Notes under the pieces: model-generated
Databases searched by the model: none
The model's input: the letters and a program-made list of their open reading frames with translations, nothing else
What the model was told of the DNA's origin: nothing
Translations under genes and position numbers: made by a program
DNA from: Eubacterium sp.
GTDB lineage: Bacteria > Bacillota_A > Clostridia > Lachnospirales > Lachnospiraceae
Reading direction: 5' to 3'
Assembly: GCA_023663915.1 (NCBI GenBank)
Contig: JAMPGN010000040.1
Location: 1 to 23,421, forward strand
Length of the DNA: 23,421 bases
In this document: in pieces, positions 14,509 to 22,545 of the stretch
Numbering within the stretch: position 1 is the first letter of the stretch
Layout of the letters: the number at the start of each line of letters is the position of its first letter

Positions 14509-16008
14509 ATGCTTTTCAATTCAATGGAATTTCTGATTTTTTTCCCGGTCGTCGTGCTGGTGTATTTTATCCTGCCTCGCAAAATAAAACAATTATGGCT
14601 GCTTGGCGCCAGTTACTATTTCTATATGTGCTGGAATGCCAGGTATGCGCTTCTGATTCTCTTTTCCACGATTGTCACATATGCCAGCGGCTTATTATTG
14701 GAAAATGCCAAAAATATTTCGGGGCGGGGTATTTTTCAGAAATTCAGAATTAAAAAGTTCACGGTTGCACTCAGTTTTACATTGAACCTGGCAGTGTTAT
14801 TCTACTTCAAATATATAAATTTTGCATTTGATGTGTTGAGGGATTTCTTTCATATCATTCACATTGAATTGAATGTTCCTGTGTTTGATGTCATTTTGCC
14901 GGTGGGTATTTCTTTCTATACATTTCAGGCGTTAAGTTATACGATGGATGTTTACAGGAATGAGATCCATGCCGAGAAGAACTTTTTCCGCTATGCGCTG
15001 TTCGTGTCTTTTTTTCCGCAGCTGGTGGCAGGTCCTATTGAAAGATCTAAAAATCTGTTGAAGCAGCTTGACAAACCGCAGAAATTTGATTATGAGGCGG
15101 CGAGGGAAGGATTTCTGCTGATGCTGTGGGGATTTTTCTTAAAAATTGTTCTGGCGGACAGAATTGCCGTGTTTGTGGATGCCGTTTACGGAGATTATCA
15201 GACCTATCCGGGAAGCTATCTGGTTCTTGCGACGATACTTTTCGCGTTTCAGGTGTATTGTGATTTCTATGGATATTCTGTTATTGCTATGGGATCGGCA
15301 AAGATTCTGGGCATTCATTTGATGGAAAATTTTAAGTCTCCGTATTTGGCAGTTTCGGTTGCCGAACTGTGGAGAAAATGGCATATCTCCCTAACATCAT
15401 GGTTTAAGGATTATCTTTATATTCCATTGGGTGGGAGCCGTAAAGGCAAAGTCAGGAAATATATCAATACAATGTTAGTTTTTTTGGTCAGTGGTCTGTG
15501 GCACGGTGCGGAAATCTCTTATGTTGTGTGGGGTGGGTTAAATGGATTTTACCAAGTTATGGGTGAAATTTTACAGCCATTTCGGAATAAAGTTGTCTCA
15601 ATTTTTCATATAAATAGGGGATCAATTGGGCATAAGTTGTTCTGTATGATGGAAACGTTTGTACTTTTTGACTTTTCACTGATATTTTTTAGGGCGGATC
15701 GGCTGAAGGATGCCTTGAGGATTATAAAAAGTATCATTACAGTGAGGAATCCCTGGGTATTGTTTGATGGTTCTCTATATGAATGCGGGCTCGACCGCAG
15801 GAGTTTTACGTTAATGCTCGTATGTCTGTGTATTCTTCTGTTTGCAGATTTCTGTAAGAACAGGGGCATTCAGATTAGAAATGTTATTTTAGGACAGGAT
15901 GGTTGGTTTCGGTGGATTTTTGTTGCATTTTCCATATGGGCGGTCTTGACTTTCGGGATATGGGGACCGGGATATAATGATGCCAATTTTATTTATTTCC
16001 AATTTTAG
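14509..16008 (+). CDS. MBOAT family membrane O-acyltransferase, AlgI/DltB-like
   Basis: This is a multi-pass membrane-bound O-acyltransferase that probably moves acyl (often acetyl) groups across the membrane for attachment to an exported glycan. It is 499 aa with about ten or more hydrophobic helices. The AlgI-type landmarks are all seen: N-terminal MLFNSMEFLIFFPVV, PVGISFYTFQALSYTMDVYR (131-150), ELWRKWHISLTSWFKDYL with H292, and the catalytic-type histidine H332 in SGLWHGAE. GGAGG at 14498-14502 lies 6 nt before the ATG; the open frame back to 14428 runs through the promoter. The SGNH partner begins 18 nt downstream. The substrate is unknown: peptidoglycan, teichoic acid or exopolysaccharide. 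Confidence 0.9.
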   Translation: MLFNSMEFLIFFPVVVLVYFILPRKIKQLWLLGASYYFYMCWNARYALLILFSTIVTYASGLLLENAKNISGRGIFQKFRIKKFTVALSFTLNLAVLFYFKYINFAFDVLRDFFHIIHIELNVPVFDVILPVGISFYTFQALSYTMDVYRNEIHAEKNFFRYALFVSFFPQLVAGPIERSKNLLKQLDKPQKFDYEAAREGFLLMLWGFFLKIVLADRIAVFVDAVYGDYQTYPGSYLVLATILFAFQVYCDFYGYSVIAMGSAKILGIHLMENFKSPYLAVSVAELWRKWHISLTSWFKDYLYIPLGGSRKGKVRKYINTMLVFLVSGLWHGAEISYVVWGGLNGFYQVMGEILQPFRNKVVSIFHINRGSIGHKLFCMMETFVLFDFSLIFFRADRLKDALRIIKSIITVRNPWVLFDGSLYECGLDRRSFTLMLVCLCILLFADFCKNRGIQIRNVILGQDGWFRWIFVAFSIWAVLTFGIWGPGYNDANFIYFQF

Positions 16009-16025
16009 GGACAGGGATTACAGAG

Positions 16026-17483
16026 ATGGGACGTAGAATCAGAATTGCCGTAAGCTGCATCGTGACAATAGGACTGACAGTAATATTTTTATGGCGCTCC
16101 GCCGATTTGATGGAGCGAAAAGAGAGTGATATCAAGAATGCGCCTTTTTTTGAACAGAAAGAGGATTTTGACGTTCTTTTTTTCGGAACAAGTCGTGTAG
16201 GCTATGGAATCTATCCGTTGGAACTGTGGAATGATTATGGAATCGTGTCCTATAACTTGGGCGGGCACGGTAATCCTTTGGCGACTACCTATTGGACCAT
16301 GGAGAACGCAATGGATTATACGACGCCGAAACTGGTGGTGATCGACTGCTATCTGCTGTCTTATATGGTCAAGACTCATTCCTCGTTTTCAAGTGTGCAT
16401 CTGTCACTTGACGCTTTTCCGATTAGCAGGAATAAGATAGCAGCGGTCTGGGATCTGCTTGATGATAAAGAGGCGGGGGACAGGGGTGGATTACAGAAAC
16501 CGAGAACCCGTCTGGAAGTACTCTGGGATTATGCAGTCTATCATAGCCGATGGAATGATCTGTGGGAAGAAGATTTTGTACCGGAATTTACCCTGGAAAA
16601 AGGCGCTGAACACTATCCGGGCATAGTTCCGATGGAGAAGACGGTAAGGATCCCGTCCGAAAGCAGAATGGAAGAGGATACGGTTTCGGTCAGGTATCTT
16701 GAGAAAATGATTGAGGACTGTGACAGCAGGGGAATCGATGTGCTGCTGACGTATCTTCCGTCTGCTGCAAATGAAATCTGTCAGAAAGAAGCAAACAGGG
16801 TATATGATATTGCAGAACAGTATGGCGTGGATTATATCAACTTTCTGGCTCTCGATGTCGTGAACTATGGGACGGATTACTGTGATACGGATTGTCATTT
16901 AAACCCGTCGGGTGCCAGAAAGGTGACGGACTATATCGGACAGTATATCACGGAACATTATACGATTCCGGATCGACGGAACCAGGAGGCATATGGACAT
17001 TGGTATGCGGATTATGAGCAGTATGTAAAGTATAAGGAAGATAATCTGAGAAACTTGGAGTCAATGGATAAGTATCTGATGATGCTGGCAGATAAGAATT
17101 ACTCGGCGGCAATCGAGATACATAACGCTGAGCTTTTGGAGAGTGATTATTATCTTGCACTGTTGGAAAACCTGCAGGCAGATCGCAGCAGCCTTACGGA
17201 AGGTACGGATTTTCTTTTTATACAGGAGGCGGGGAAAAAGGTCTGGCAGTTTGAGAATTTCCTAAGTGCAGGTCGCAGCGTCGCAGCGCCGGCTGGCGGA
17301 TTCAGCATGTTTGAAAATAGTGAGACGGGAACTTACGGTGTATATCTGGAGGGGGAAGAATTGTATACTGTGACGGATGAGCAGAATCCGGATGCTGATG
17401 TAAGGATCGTCGTATTTGACAAGGATACAATGGAAATTGTGGATCATGCATATTTTACCTTTCAGAGTAAATTTTCCAAATAG
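16026..17483 (+). CDS. SGNH/DltD-like acyl-transfer partner protein
   Basis: Extracytoplasmic protein of 485 aa with an N-terminal membrane anchor at about residues 7-24. The SGNH-type block I is FFGTSRVGYG with nucleophile S56. The final block is DTDCHLNPSGARK with D289 and H291, giving a likely Ser-Asp-His triad as in DltD, AlgJ and AlgX proteins. Residues about 320-485 form a C-terminal part I do not recognise. It directly follows the MBOAT gene, the classic pairing in which the MBOAT exports the acyl group and the SGNH protein transfers it to the polymer. The pairing and residues are seen; substrate and direction are inferred. Confidence 0.8.
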   Translation: MGRRIRIAVSCIVTIGLTVIFLWRSADLMERKESDIKNAPFFEQKEDFDVLFFGTSRVGYGIYPLELWNDYGIVSYNLGGHGNPLATTYWTMENAMDYTTPKLVVIDCYLLSYMVKTHSSFSSVHLSLDAFPISRNKIAAVWDLLDDKEAGDRGGLQKPRTRLEVLWDYAVYHSRWNDLWEEDFVPEFTLEKGAEHYPGIVPMEKTVRIPSESRMEEDTVSVRYLEKMIEDCDSRGIDVLLTYLPSAANEICQKEANRVYDIAEQYGVDYINFLALDVVNYGTDYCDTDCHLNPSGARKVTDYIGQYITEHYTIPDRRNQEAYGHWYADYEQYVKYKEDNLRNLESMDKYLMMLADKNYSAAIEIHNAELLESDYYLALLENLQADRSSLTEGTDFLFIQEAGKKVWQFENFLSAGRSVAAPAGGFSMFENSETGTYGVYLEGEELYTVTDEQNPDADVRIVVFDKDTMEIVDHAYFTFQSKFSK

Positions 17484-17546
17484 CTTTCGGATGGAAAACT
17501 GAAGATATACATCCAGAGAATATGGGAAATTCAAGCAAAAAAGAGG

Positions 17547-17575
17547 TTGACACGCGCGGAAGCGTATAATATAAT
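17547..17575 (+). promoter_or_regulatory. Perfect-consensus sigma-A promoter of rplM-rpsI
   Basis: TTGACA at 17547-17552, a 17-nt spacer and TATAAT at 17570-17575: both hexamers match consensus exactly. A second TATAAT at 17565-17570 overlaps the first but would have a 12-nt spacer. The predicted start near 17582 gives a leader of about 175 nt. Confidence 0.9.
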
Positions 17576-17581
17576 AGGTAA

Positions 17582-17757
17582 CTGTGACAGTGTTTAAAAA
17601 TGTTGCGCCAAAGCCCCGGCGCAGACATTTTAGATATGATAAGTGATGTAAAACCCGTTGTTACCGAGGTTGATGAGTGTGGCCGGACATCCGCACGAAG
17701 AACTGCAGGGACAACACAGACAGTCGAAAGACGAATCATTATTTTGGAGGTAACGTA
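17582..17757 (+). ncRNA. Structured 5' leader of rplM (candidate L13 leader)
   Basis: The long untranslated leader contains a strong stem: AAATGT (17598-17603) plus TGCGCC (17604-17609) pair with GGCGCA (17618-17623) plus ACATTT (17625-17630). Further on come GTGTGG/CCGCAC, one pair G-U, and a possible long-range GTTGT/ACAAC pairing. An L13 leader class is known upstream of rplM in Firmicutes. Membership here is suggested by position and structure only. Confidence 0.45.
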
Positions 17758-18186
17758 ATGAAGACTTTTATGGCAAGTCCGGCTACAATCGAAAGAAAAT
17801 GGTATGTAGTTGACGCGACAGATATGACACTTGGCCGTTTATCATCCGAGATTGCGAAGGTGCTGCGCGGCAAGAATAAACCGATCTTTACCCCTCACAT
17901 GGACACAGGCGATTATGTGATCGTTATCAATGCTGCGAAGGTGAAAGTAACCGGTAAGAAGTTAGAACAGAAAATATATTATCACCACTCAGGGTATGTA
18001 GGCGGTCTGAAAGAGACTACATTGAAAGAAATGATGAAGAAACATCCTGAGAGAGTTGTAGAGCACGCAGTAAAAGGCATGCTTCCAAAAGGACCTTTGG
18101 GAAGACAAATGTACACGAAGCTTCATGTATACGCTGGATCCGAGCATCAGCATGCAGCACAGAAGCCGGAAGTATTAACATTTTAA
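17758..18186 (+). CDS. rplM: 50S ribosomal protein L13
   Basis: L13 is an early-assembling 23S rRNA-binding protein. It is 142 aa, with [20 protein letters not shown] at the start, the [19 protein letters not shown] block, [11 protein letters not shown], and [20 protein letters not shown] near the end. GGAGG at 17746-17750 is 7 nt before the ATG. An in-frame extension to 17677 lies within the leader and is not part of the protein. It is co-transcribed with rpsI, 29 nt downstream. Confidence 0.98.
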   Translation: MKTFMASPATIERKWYVVDATDMTLGRLSSEIAKVLRGKNKPIFTPHMDTGDYVIVINAAKVKVTGKKLEQKIYYHHSGYVGGLKETTLKEMMKKHPERVVEHAVKGMLPKGPLGRQMYTKLHVYAGSEHQHAAQKPEVLTF

Positions 18187-18215
18187 TTCACAGGGACTGA
18201 AAGGAGAAAACAATA

Positions 18216-18614
18216 ATGGCTAAATCAGAAGCAAAATATTATGGTACCGGCAGAAGAAAGAAATCCATTGCCAGAGTATATTTAGTGCCGGGTAAAGGTG
18301 AGATTACAATCAATAAGAGAAGCATTGATGATTATTTCGGATTAGAGACACTGAAAGTTATCGTTCGCCAGCCGCTTGTGGCTACCGGTACGGTAGACAA
18401 GTTTGATGCGATTGTAACGGTGAAAGGCGGCGGTTATACAGGCCAGGCAGGCGCTGTGAGACACGGCGTTGCAAGGGCGCTGCTTCAGGCAGATCCGGAT
18501 TACAGGCCTACTTTGAAGAAAGCGGGTTATTTGACAAGAGATTCCCGTATGAAGGAAAGAAAGAAATATGGTCTCAAGGCAGCGAGACGCGCTCCGCAGT
18601 TTAGTAAGAGATAA
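18216..18614 (+). CDS. rpsI: 30S ribosomal protein S9
   Basis: S9 lies in the head of the small subunit, and its C-terminal tail reaches the P-site tRNA. It is 132 aa, with [21 protein letters not shown] at the N-terminus, [19 protein letters not shown] in the core, and a tail ending RRAPQFSKR, the conserved FSKR end. AAAGGAG lies upstream at normal distance. It is the last gene of the rplM operon and is followed by a clear terminator. Confidence 0.98.
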   Translation: MAKSEAKYYGTGRRKKSIARVYLVPGKGEITINKRSIDDYFGLETLKVIVRQPLVATGTVDKFDAIVTVKGGGYTGQAGAVRHGVARALLQADPDYRPTLKKAGYLTRDSRMKERKKYGLKAARRAPQFSKR

Positions 18615-18643
18615 GCAGTTATCTGCGAACAGGAAAGTATATG

Positions 18644-18692
18644 AAAAAGCCCGAATGCATACATTCATGCATGAAGGGCTTTTTAGCTTTTA
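18644..18692 (+). terminator. Rho-independent terminator after rpsI
   Basis: AAAAAGCCC (18644-18652) pairs with GGGCTTTTT (18676-18684). An inner ATGCAT/ATGCAT stem extends the hairpin, and more T residues follow (AGCTTTT). It lies 30 nt after the rpsI stop. Its A and T arms also make it plausible on the opposite strand. Confidence 0.9.
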
Positions 18693-18741
18693 ATTTATAA
18701 AACATGAATTGTTATGCCAGCCTCTTCTTGAATGTTTTACT

Positions 18742-18761
18742 TTGACATGGTAAACTGTCAA
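18742..18761. promoter_or_regulatory. Perfect inverted repeat TTGACA-N8-TGTCAA
   Basis: Six-base arms at 18742-18747 and 18756-18761 with an 8-nt spacer, about 85 nt before the double-receiver gene. The left arm is also a perfect -35 hexamer, but no -10 lies 17 nt downstream. The symmetry suggests a dimeric regulator site. Confidence 0.4.
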
Positions 18762-18778
18762 TAAAAAGAAAATTTAGT

Positions 18779-18806
18779 CAACATATTACGGGAGTAAAAT
18801 ATGTTG
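18779..18806. promoter_or_regulatory. Perfect 9-bp inverted repeat upstream of the signalling genes
   Basis: CAACATATT (18779-18787) and AATATGTTG (18798-18806) are exact complements across a 10-nt spacer, ending 40 nt before the receiver gene. Immediately after comes a tandem 10-bp direct repeat, AAGGAATAAT at 18812-18821 and 18822-18831. It could be an operator or an mRNA leader hairpin. Confidence 0.5.
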
Positions 18807-18846
18807 CGGGGAAGGAATAATAAGGAATAATATAAGGGGGATTACA

Positions 18847-19719
18847 ATGAGGTACAAAGTTCTACTGACAGGAAAGAATGATTCTGTGATCGACGATTTC
18901 TTTATGCAGATGAATCAAAGCTTTGAAGTCATGACTACATCGAGACGATTTGAGGATATCATCAGGCATATGACTTACTTTATGCCGGATCTTTTTGTTT
19001 ACTGCCTGTATAATGAGTTCAGGGATGATATTGTGCAGATTGCGAACCTCAAGTTCAGACTGTCAAAGGCGAATATCCCGTTAGTCATTATCGGGGTGAA
19101 GGAAGATTGTGACGAGTTTGAGAGGATTGCGGTGAATGTGGCGAATCTGACTTTATACAGACCGATCTCCGCCGGTACGATTCAAGAGAAATTGATCGCA
19201 CTTCTGAAAGAGAGAAAGTTTCTGGAGGTAGTCGATACACAGAATGCGAACGCCGCTGCTGAGAAGGCAAAGGCAGAGGAACAAACACAGACACAGGACA
19301 AAGCACAGGCATCGGGAAGTGTTACGTCGGCAGCAGTGAACAAAACGCCGCCTGCTGAGCGCAAGCACGTCCTGGTGGTGGATGACAATGCCATGATGCT
19401 CAAAGTAATCAAAGAACATCTGCATGATCAATATGATGTGGCAACAGCCGTGAGCGGCAAGATTGCCCTCAAGTTCCTGGAGAGAAAGAAGACGGACCTG
19501 ATTCTTCTGGACTATGAGATGCCGGAAGAGAGCGGACCGATGGTTCTTGAGAAACTTCGCGCTTCTGATATGACGAGGGATATACCGGTCATTTTCCTGA
19601 CCGGCGTCACGGAGACGAGGAAAATTAAAGAGGCTCTTGCATTGAAACCGCAGAATTATCTCTTGAAACCGGTTGATCGCGAGAAACTGCTGGATACGAT
19701 TGCAAAAGAAATCGGCTAA
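18847..19719 (+). CDS. Double-receiver response regulator, first receiver degenerate
   Basis: Cytosolic signalling protein of 290 aa with no DNA-binding output domain. The C-terminal receiver (about 173-290) is complete: acidic pair D179/D180, phosphoacceptor D222 (LLDYEMPEE), T252 and K274 (LLKPVD). The N-terminal part (about 1-125) aligns with the same fold, but the acidic pair is G9/K10, the phosphoacceptor position is C53 and the lysine position is R105, so it is a pseudo-receiver. An Ala/Gln/Thr-rich linker (131-170) joins them. AGGGGG at 18835-18840 is 6 nt before the ATG. The hybrid kinase follows 47 nt downstream and is its likely partner. Confidence 0.85.
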   Translation: MRYKVLLTGKNDSVIDDFFMQMNQSFEVMTTSRRFEDIIRHMTYFMPDLFVYCLYNEFRDDIVQIANLKFRLSKANIPLVIIGVKEDCDEFERIAVNVANLTLYRPISAGTIQEKLIALLKERKFLEVVDTQNANAAAEKAKAEEQTQTQDKAQASGSVTSAAVNKTPPAERKHVLVVDDNAMMLKVIKEHLHDQYDVATAVSGKIALKFLERKKTDLILLDYEMPEESGPMVLEKLRASDMTRDIPVIFLTGVTETRKIKEALALKPQNYLLKPVDREKLLDTIAKEIG

Positions 19720-19766
19720 GATATGGCGGTTAATTTGAAGCATATACATAGAGAGAGGGATAGCTT

Positions 19767-22499
19767 ATGGATATGGATCGTGAATTGAAACTGACAGACT
19801 TGATTGATGTGAAAATGTTACAGAAAATACAGGACAGTTTCGCAAACATGACCGGTATGGCAGCTCTCACAACAGATGCAAACGGCGCAGCGATAACGGA
19901 GGGTACGAACTTTTCCGATTTCTGCATGAAATACACAAGGGGATCGAAAATCGGCTGCGCACGCTGTGAGCAGTGTGATAAAAAAGGCGCGGAGATGGCA
20001 TTGGAGAGTGGCAAGTCCGTCATTTACCACTGTCATGCGGGACTCATGGATTACGCGGCGCCGATCATGGCGGGCGACACGATTGTGGGATGTTTTATTG
20101 GCGGACAGGTGCTTGATAAACCGATTGAAGCTGAGAAGGTGAGGGAGATTGCGGCGCAGATCGGCGTGGACGAGGAGGAGTATGTAAAGGCATCGGAGGA
20201 TATTCGGGTTCTGGATCAGGATACAATCGATAATGCCGCCAGATTCCTCTATACGATCGCGGACGTTCTGTCTGAGATGGCATACAGCAAATACCGTGTC
20301 TATCAGGCAAACGACAATATGAAGGCAAATCTGGAACTTGTCTATAAATCGTATGAGCAGCTGGAGCGGTCGGAGAATATGAAATCGGACTTTCTCGCCA
20401 ATATGAGCCATGAAATCCGGACGCCCATGAATGCGGTGATTGGTATGGCGGAGATGGCGCTTCGGGAAGATTTACCGCAGACGGCGAGAGATTACATAGG
20501 ACAGATCAAGGAAGCCGGCAAATCGCTTTTGACCATTATCAATGATATTCTGGACTTTTCCAAGATCGAGTCCGGCAAAATGGATATCACGGAAGTGGAT
20601 TATGAGCCGATGTCCTTATTATATGATGTCTCCAATATTATTATGACGAGGCTGAAAGATAAGGATGTGGAACTGGTTCTCGATGTTGCCCCGAATCTGC
20701 CGAATAAACTGTGGGGCGATAATATCCGGATTAAACAGGTACTTTTAAACCTTGCAAACAACGCGGCAAAATTCACGTCGCAAGGCAGAGTCACCATGCG
20801 AATGGAGTGCTCGAAGACGACGCCCGACGAGATAAGTCTGCAACTCAGCGTGGAAGATACGGGAATTGGTATCAAGAAGGAAGATATCGACAAACTTTTC
20901 CAATCGTTCCAGCAAGTAGACAGCAAGAGAAACCGCAACATTGAAGGTACAGGACTCGGTCTTGCGATTTCCAAGAAGCTGTTGTCTCTGATGAATGGAA
21001 GTGTCTGGGTTGAGAGTGAGTACGGTAAAGGGAGTAAGTTTAGCTGTATGCTTCCTCAGAGGATCGTGGATGATACACCCAGCATCGCCGTCTATGAACC
21101 GTCATCGATCATTATAGTGGGTCTGATTTCCAATCCATGTGTACGAGAAAGTTTATGCAACGATGCCGTGAAGCTCGGAGTGAAGGACATAAGGCTTGTG
21201 TCAGCCAAAGAGATTCCTGTTTTTGCAGAGAATGAGAGAGCCTTCCTTTTTATAGAATATCCGTTGTTTACGGAACCAGTGGAAGAATATGTGCGGAATC
21301 ATCCGCATGTCACGGCGGTGCTGATCCTTGGCTTCTATGACCGCGCGGAGTACGATCTGCCGAATCTTCTCATGTTGAGGAAACCGCTTTTTGCACTGAA
21401 TATCGCGATGGTATTGAATGGCGAGGAGATGCATTTTGAGAGTGAAACAGATGAGAAGGAATTTGATTTTATCGCTCCCGATGCAAATATTCTGATTGTG
21501 GACGACAATGCGGTGAATCTGACGGTGGCGGAAGGGCTTTTAGAACCGCTCAAAATGAAAGTCGATACCGTGACCGGAGGAAAAGAGGCTATCGAGAAGA
21601 TATCCCAGGTTCACTACGATATCATTTTTATGGATCATATGATGCCGGAATTGGACGGTATCGAGACAACACATATTATCAGGCGTTTCCATCCAGAGTA
21701 TAACGATGTGCCGATCATAGCCCTCACTGCCAATGCTGTGGACGGAACGAAAGATATGTTCTGCCGGGAAGGTATGAATGACTTCATTGCGAAACCGATC
21801 GAACTGCGTATGCTTGCTGCCAAAGTGCGTCAATGGCTGCCGGTTGAAAAGATCCAGAAGACAAATAATAAGATGTCCTCCAATAAGACAAAGGCGAAGG
21901 CAGAGCAGATCGTGGTGGGTGATCTGAATGTGAAGTTTGCCCTGGAATTTCTGGTCAGTGAAGACCTGTTCTGGAAAGTCCTTAAAGTATTTTATTTCAG
22001 CATTGATAAAAAGGTGAAACAGATCAAGGCTTTGGAAGAGGCGGAAGACTGGACAGGTTATACGATAGAAGTCCATGCGCTCAAAAATTCAGCGAAGCAG
22101 ATCGGAGCGCTCTCCCTGTCCGACAAGGCGGCATTCCTGGAAAAAGCGGGCAATGCGAGAGAGTCTGACACCATACATAAACTGACGGACGAGATGTTAG
22201 AGCAGTATATGGGCTATATGGAGATGCTGGAGCCGTTCTGTCAGGAAGACGAGGAGATGGCGGATAAAGAGGCCGCTTCCGATGCGGAACTGCAAGCCTG
22301 CTTCTCCAAGATAAGGGATGCGGTGGAAGATCTGGATATGGATCAGATGGAAGAAGTGATTCGTGAGATGGATCAGTATCACTACGACGAATGGCAGCGG
22401 GATCTGTTTGCTCAGTTGAAAGAGGCAGCGGACGAGATGGATGTAGACAGATGTGAGACAATTCTGGAAGACTGGGAGAGTCAATCAACGAAACGTTAA
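19767..22499 (+). CDS. PocR-domain hybrid sensor histidine kinase with receiver and HPt
   Basis: Large soluble hybrid kinase of 910 aa with no membrane helix. The domains in order are: PocR sensory domain (about 10-175, with C64, C67, C70, C89 and AGLMDYAAPI); a coiled coil (about 180-208); HisKA with phospho-acceptor H215 (SHEIRTPMN); HATPase (about 315-430: N331, DTGIGI, GTGLGL); a degenerate receiver-like segment (about 445-550); a true receiver (about 573-690: D579/D580, D623, T654, K676); HPt with H770 (HALKNSAKQIGA); and an acidic helical tail (835-910). Phosphate should pass H215 to D623 to H770 and then perhaps to D222 of the adjacent regulator. PocR domains bind small ligands such as propanediol in PocR itself; the ligand here is unknown. 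Confidence 0.88.
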   Translation: MDMDRELKLTDLIDVKMLQKIQDSFANMTGMAALTTDANGAAITEGTNFSDFCMKYTRGSKIGCARCEQCDKKGAEMALESGKSVIYHCHAGLMDYAAPIMAGDTIVGCFIGGQVLDKPIEAEKVREIAAQIGVDEEEYVKASEDIRVLDQDTIDNAARFLYTIADVLSEMAYSKYRVYQANDNMKANLELVYKSYEQLERSENMKSDFLANMSHEIRTPMNAVIGMAEMALREDLPQTARDYIGQIKEAGKSLLTIINDILDFSKIESGKMDITEVDYEPMSLLYDVSNIIMTRLKDKDVELVLDVAPNLPNKLWGDNIRIKQVLLNLANNAAKFTSQGRVTMRMECSKTTPDEISLQLSVEDTGIGIKKEDIDKLFQSFQQVDSKRNRNIEGTGLGLAISKKLLSLMNGSVWVESEYGKGSKFSCMLPQRIVDDTPSIAVYEPSSIIIVGLISNPCVRESLCNDAVKLGVKDIRLVSAKEIPVFAENERAFLFIEYPLFTEPVEEYVRNHPHVTAVLILGFYDRAEYDLPNLLMLRKPLFALNIAMVLNGEEMHFESETDEKEFDFIAPDANILIVDDNAVNLTVAEGLLEPLKMKVDTVTGGKEAIEKISQVHYDIIFMDHMMPELDGIETTHIIRRFHPEYNDVPIIALTANAVDGTKDMFCREGMNDFIAKPIELRMLAAKVRQWLPVEKIQKTNNKMSSNKTKAKAEQIVVGDLNVKFALEFLVSEDLFWKVLKVFYFSIDKKVKQIKALEEAEDWTGYTIEVHALKNSAKQIGALSLSDKAAFLEKAGNARESDTIHKLTDEMLEQYMGYMEMLEPFCQEDEEMADKEAASDAELQACFSKIRDAVEDLDMDQMEEVIREMDQYHYDEWQRDLFAQLKEAADEMDVDRCETILEDWESQSTKR

Positions 22500-22509
22500 A
22501 TGAACATGT

Positions 22510-22545
22510 GAGGGTGGTACGAAGCTTTATGCTACGTCCACCCTC
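22510..22545. other. Hairpin at convergent gene ends
   Basis: GAGGGTGG (22510-22517) pairs with CCACCCTC (22538-22545), with inner ACG/CGT and AGC/GCT pairs. Its right arm is coding sequence for the last residues of the opposite-strand dehydrogenase. Neither strand has a clear T tract after it, so a terminator role is only possible. Confidence 0.4.

Noticed and set aside
17677..17757. Extended N-terminus of L13
   Set aside because: It lies within the untranslated leader; family alignment and GGAGG at 17746 set the start at 17758.
18742..18770. Promoter using TTGACA at 18742 as -35
   Set aside because: The sequence 17 nt downstream is AAAGAA, not a -10 box; the hexamer is better read as half of an inverted repeat.
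22510..22545. Bidirectional terminator for the kinase and dehydrogenase
   Set aside because: No T tract on either strand and one arm is coding; listed only as a hairpin.
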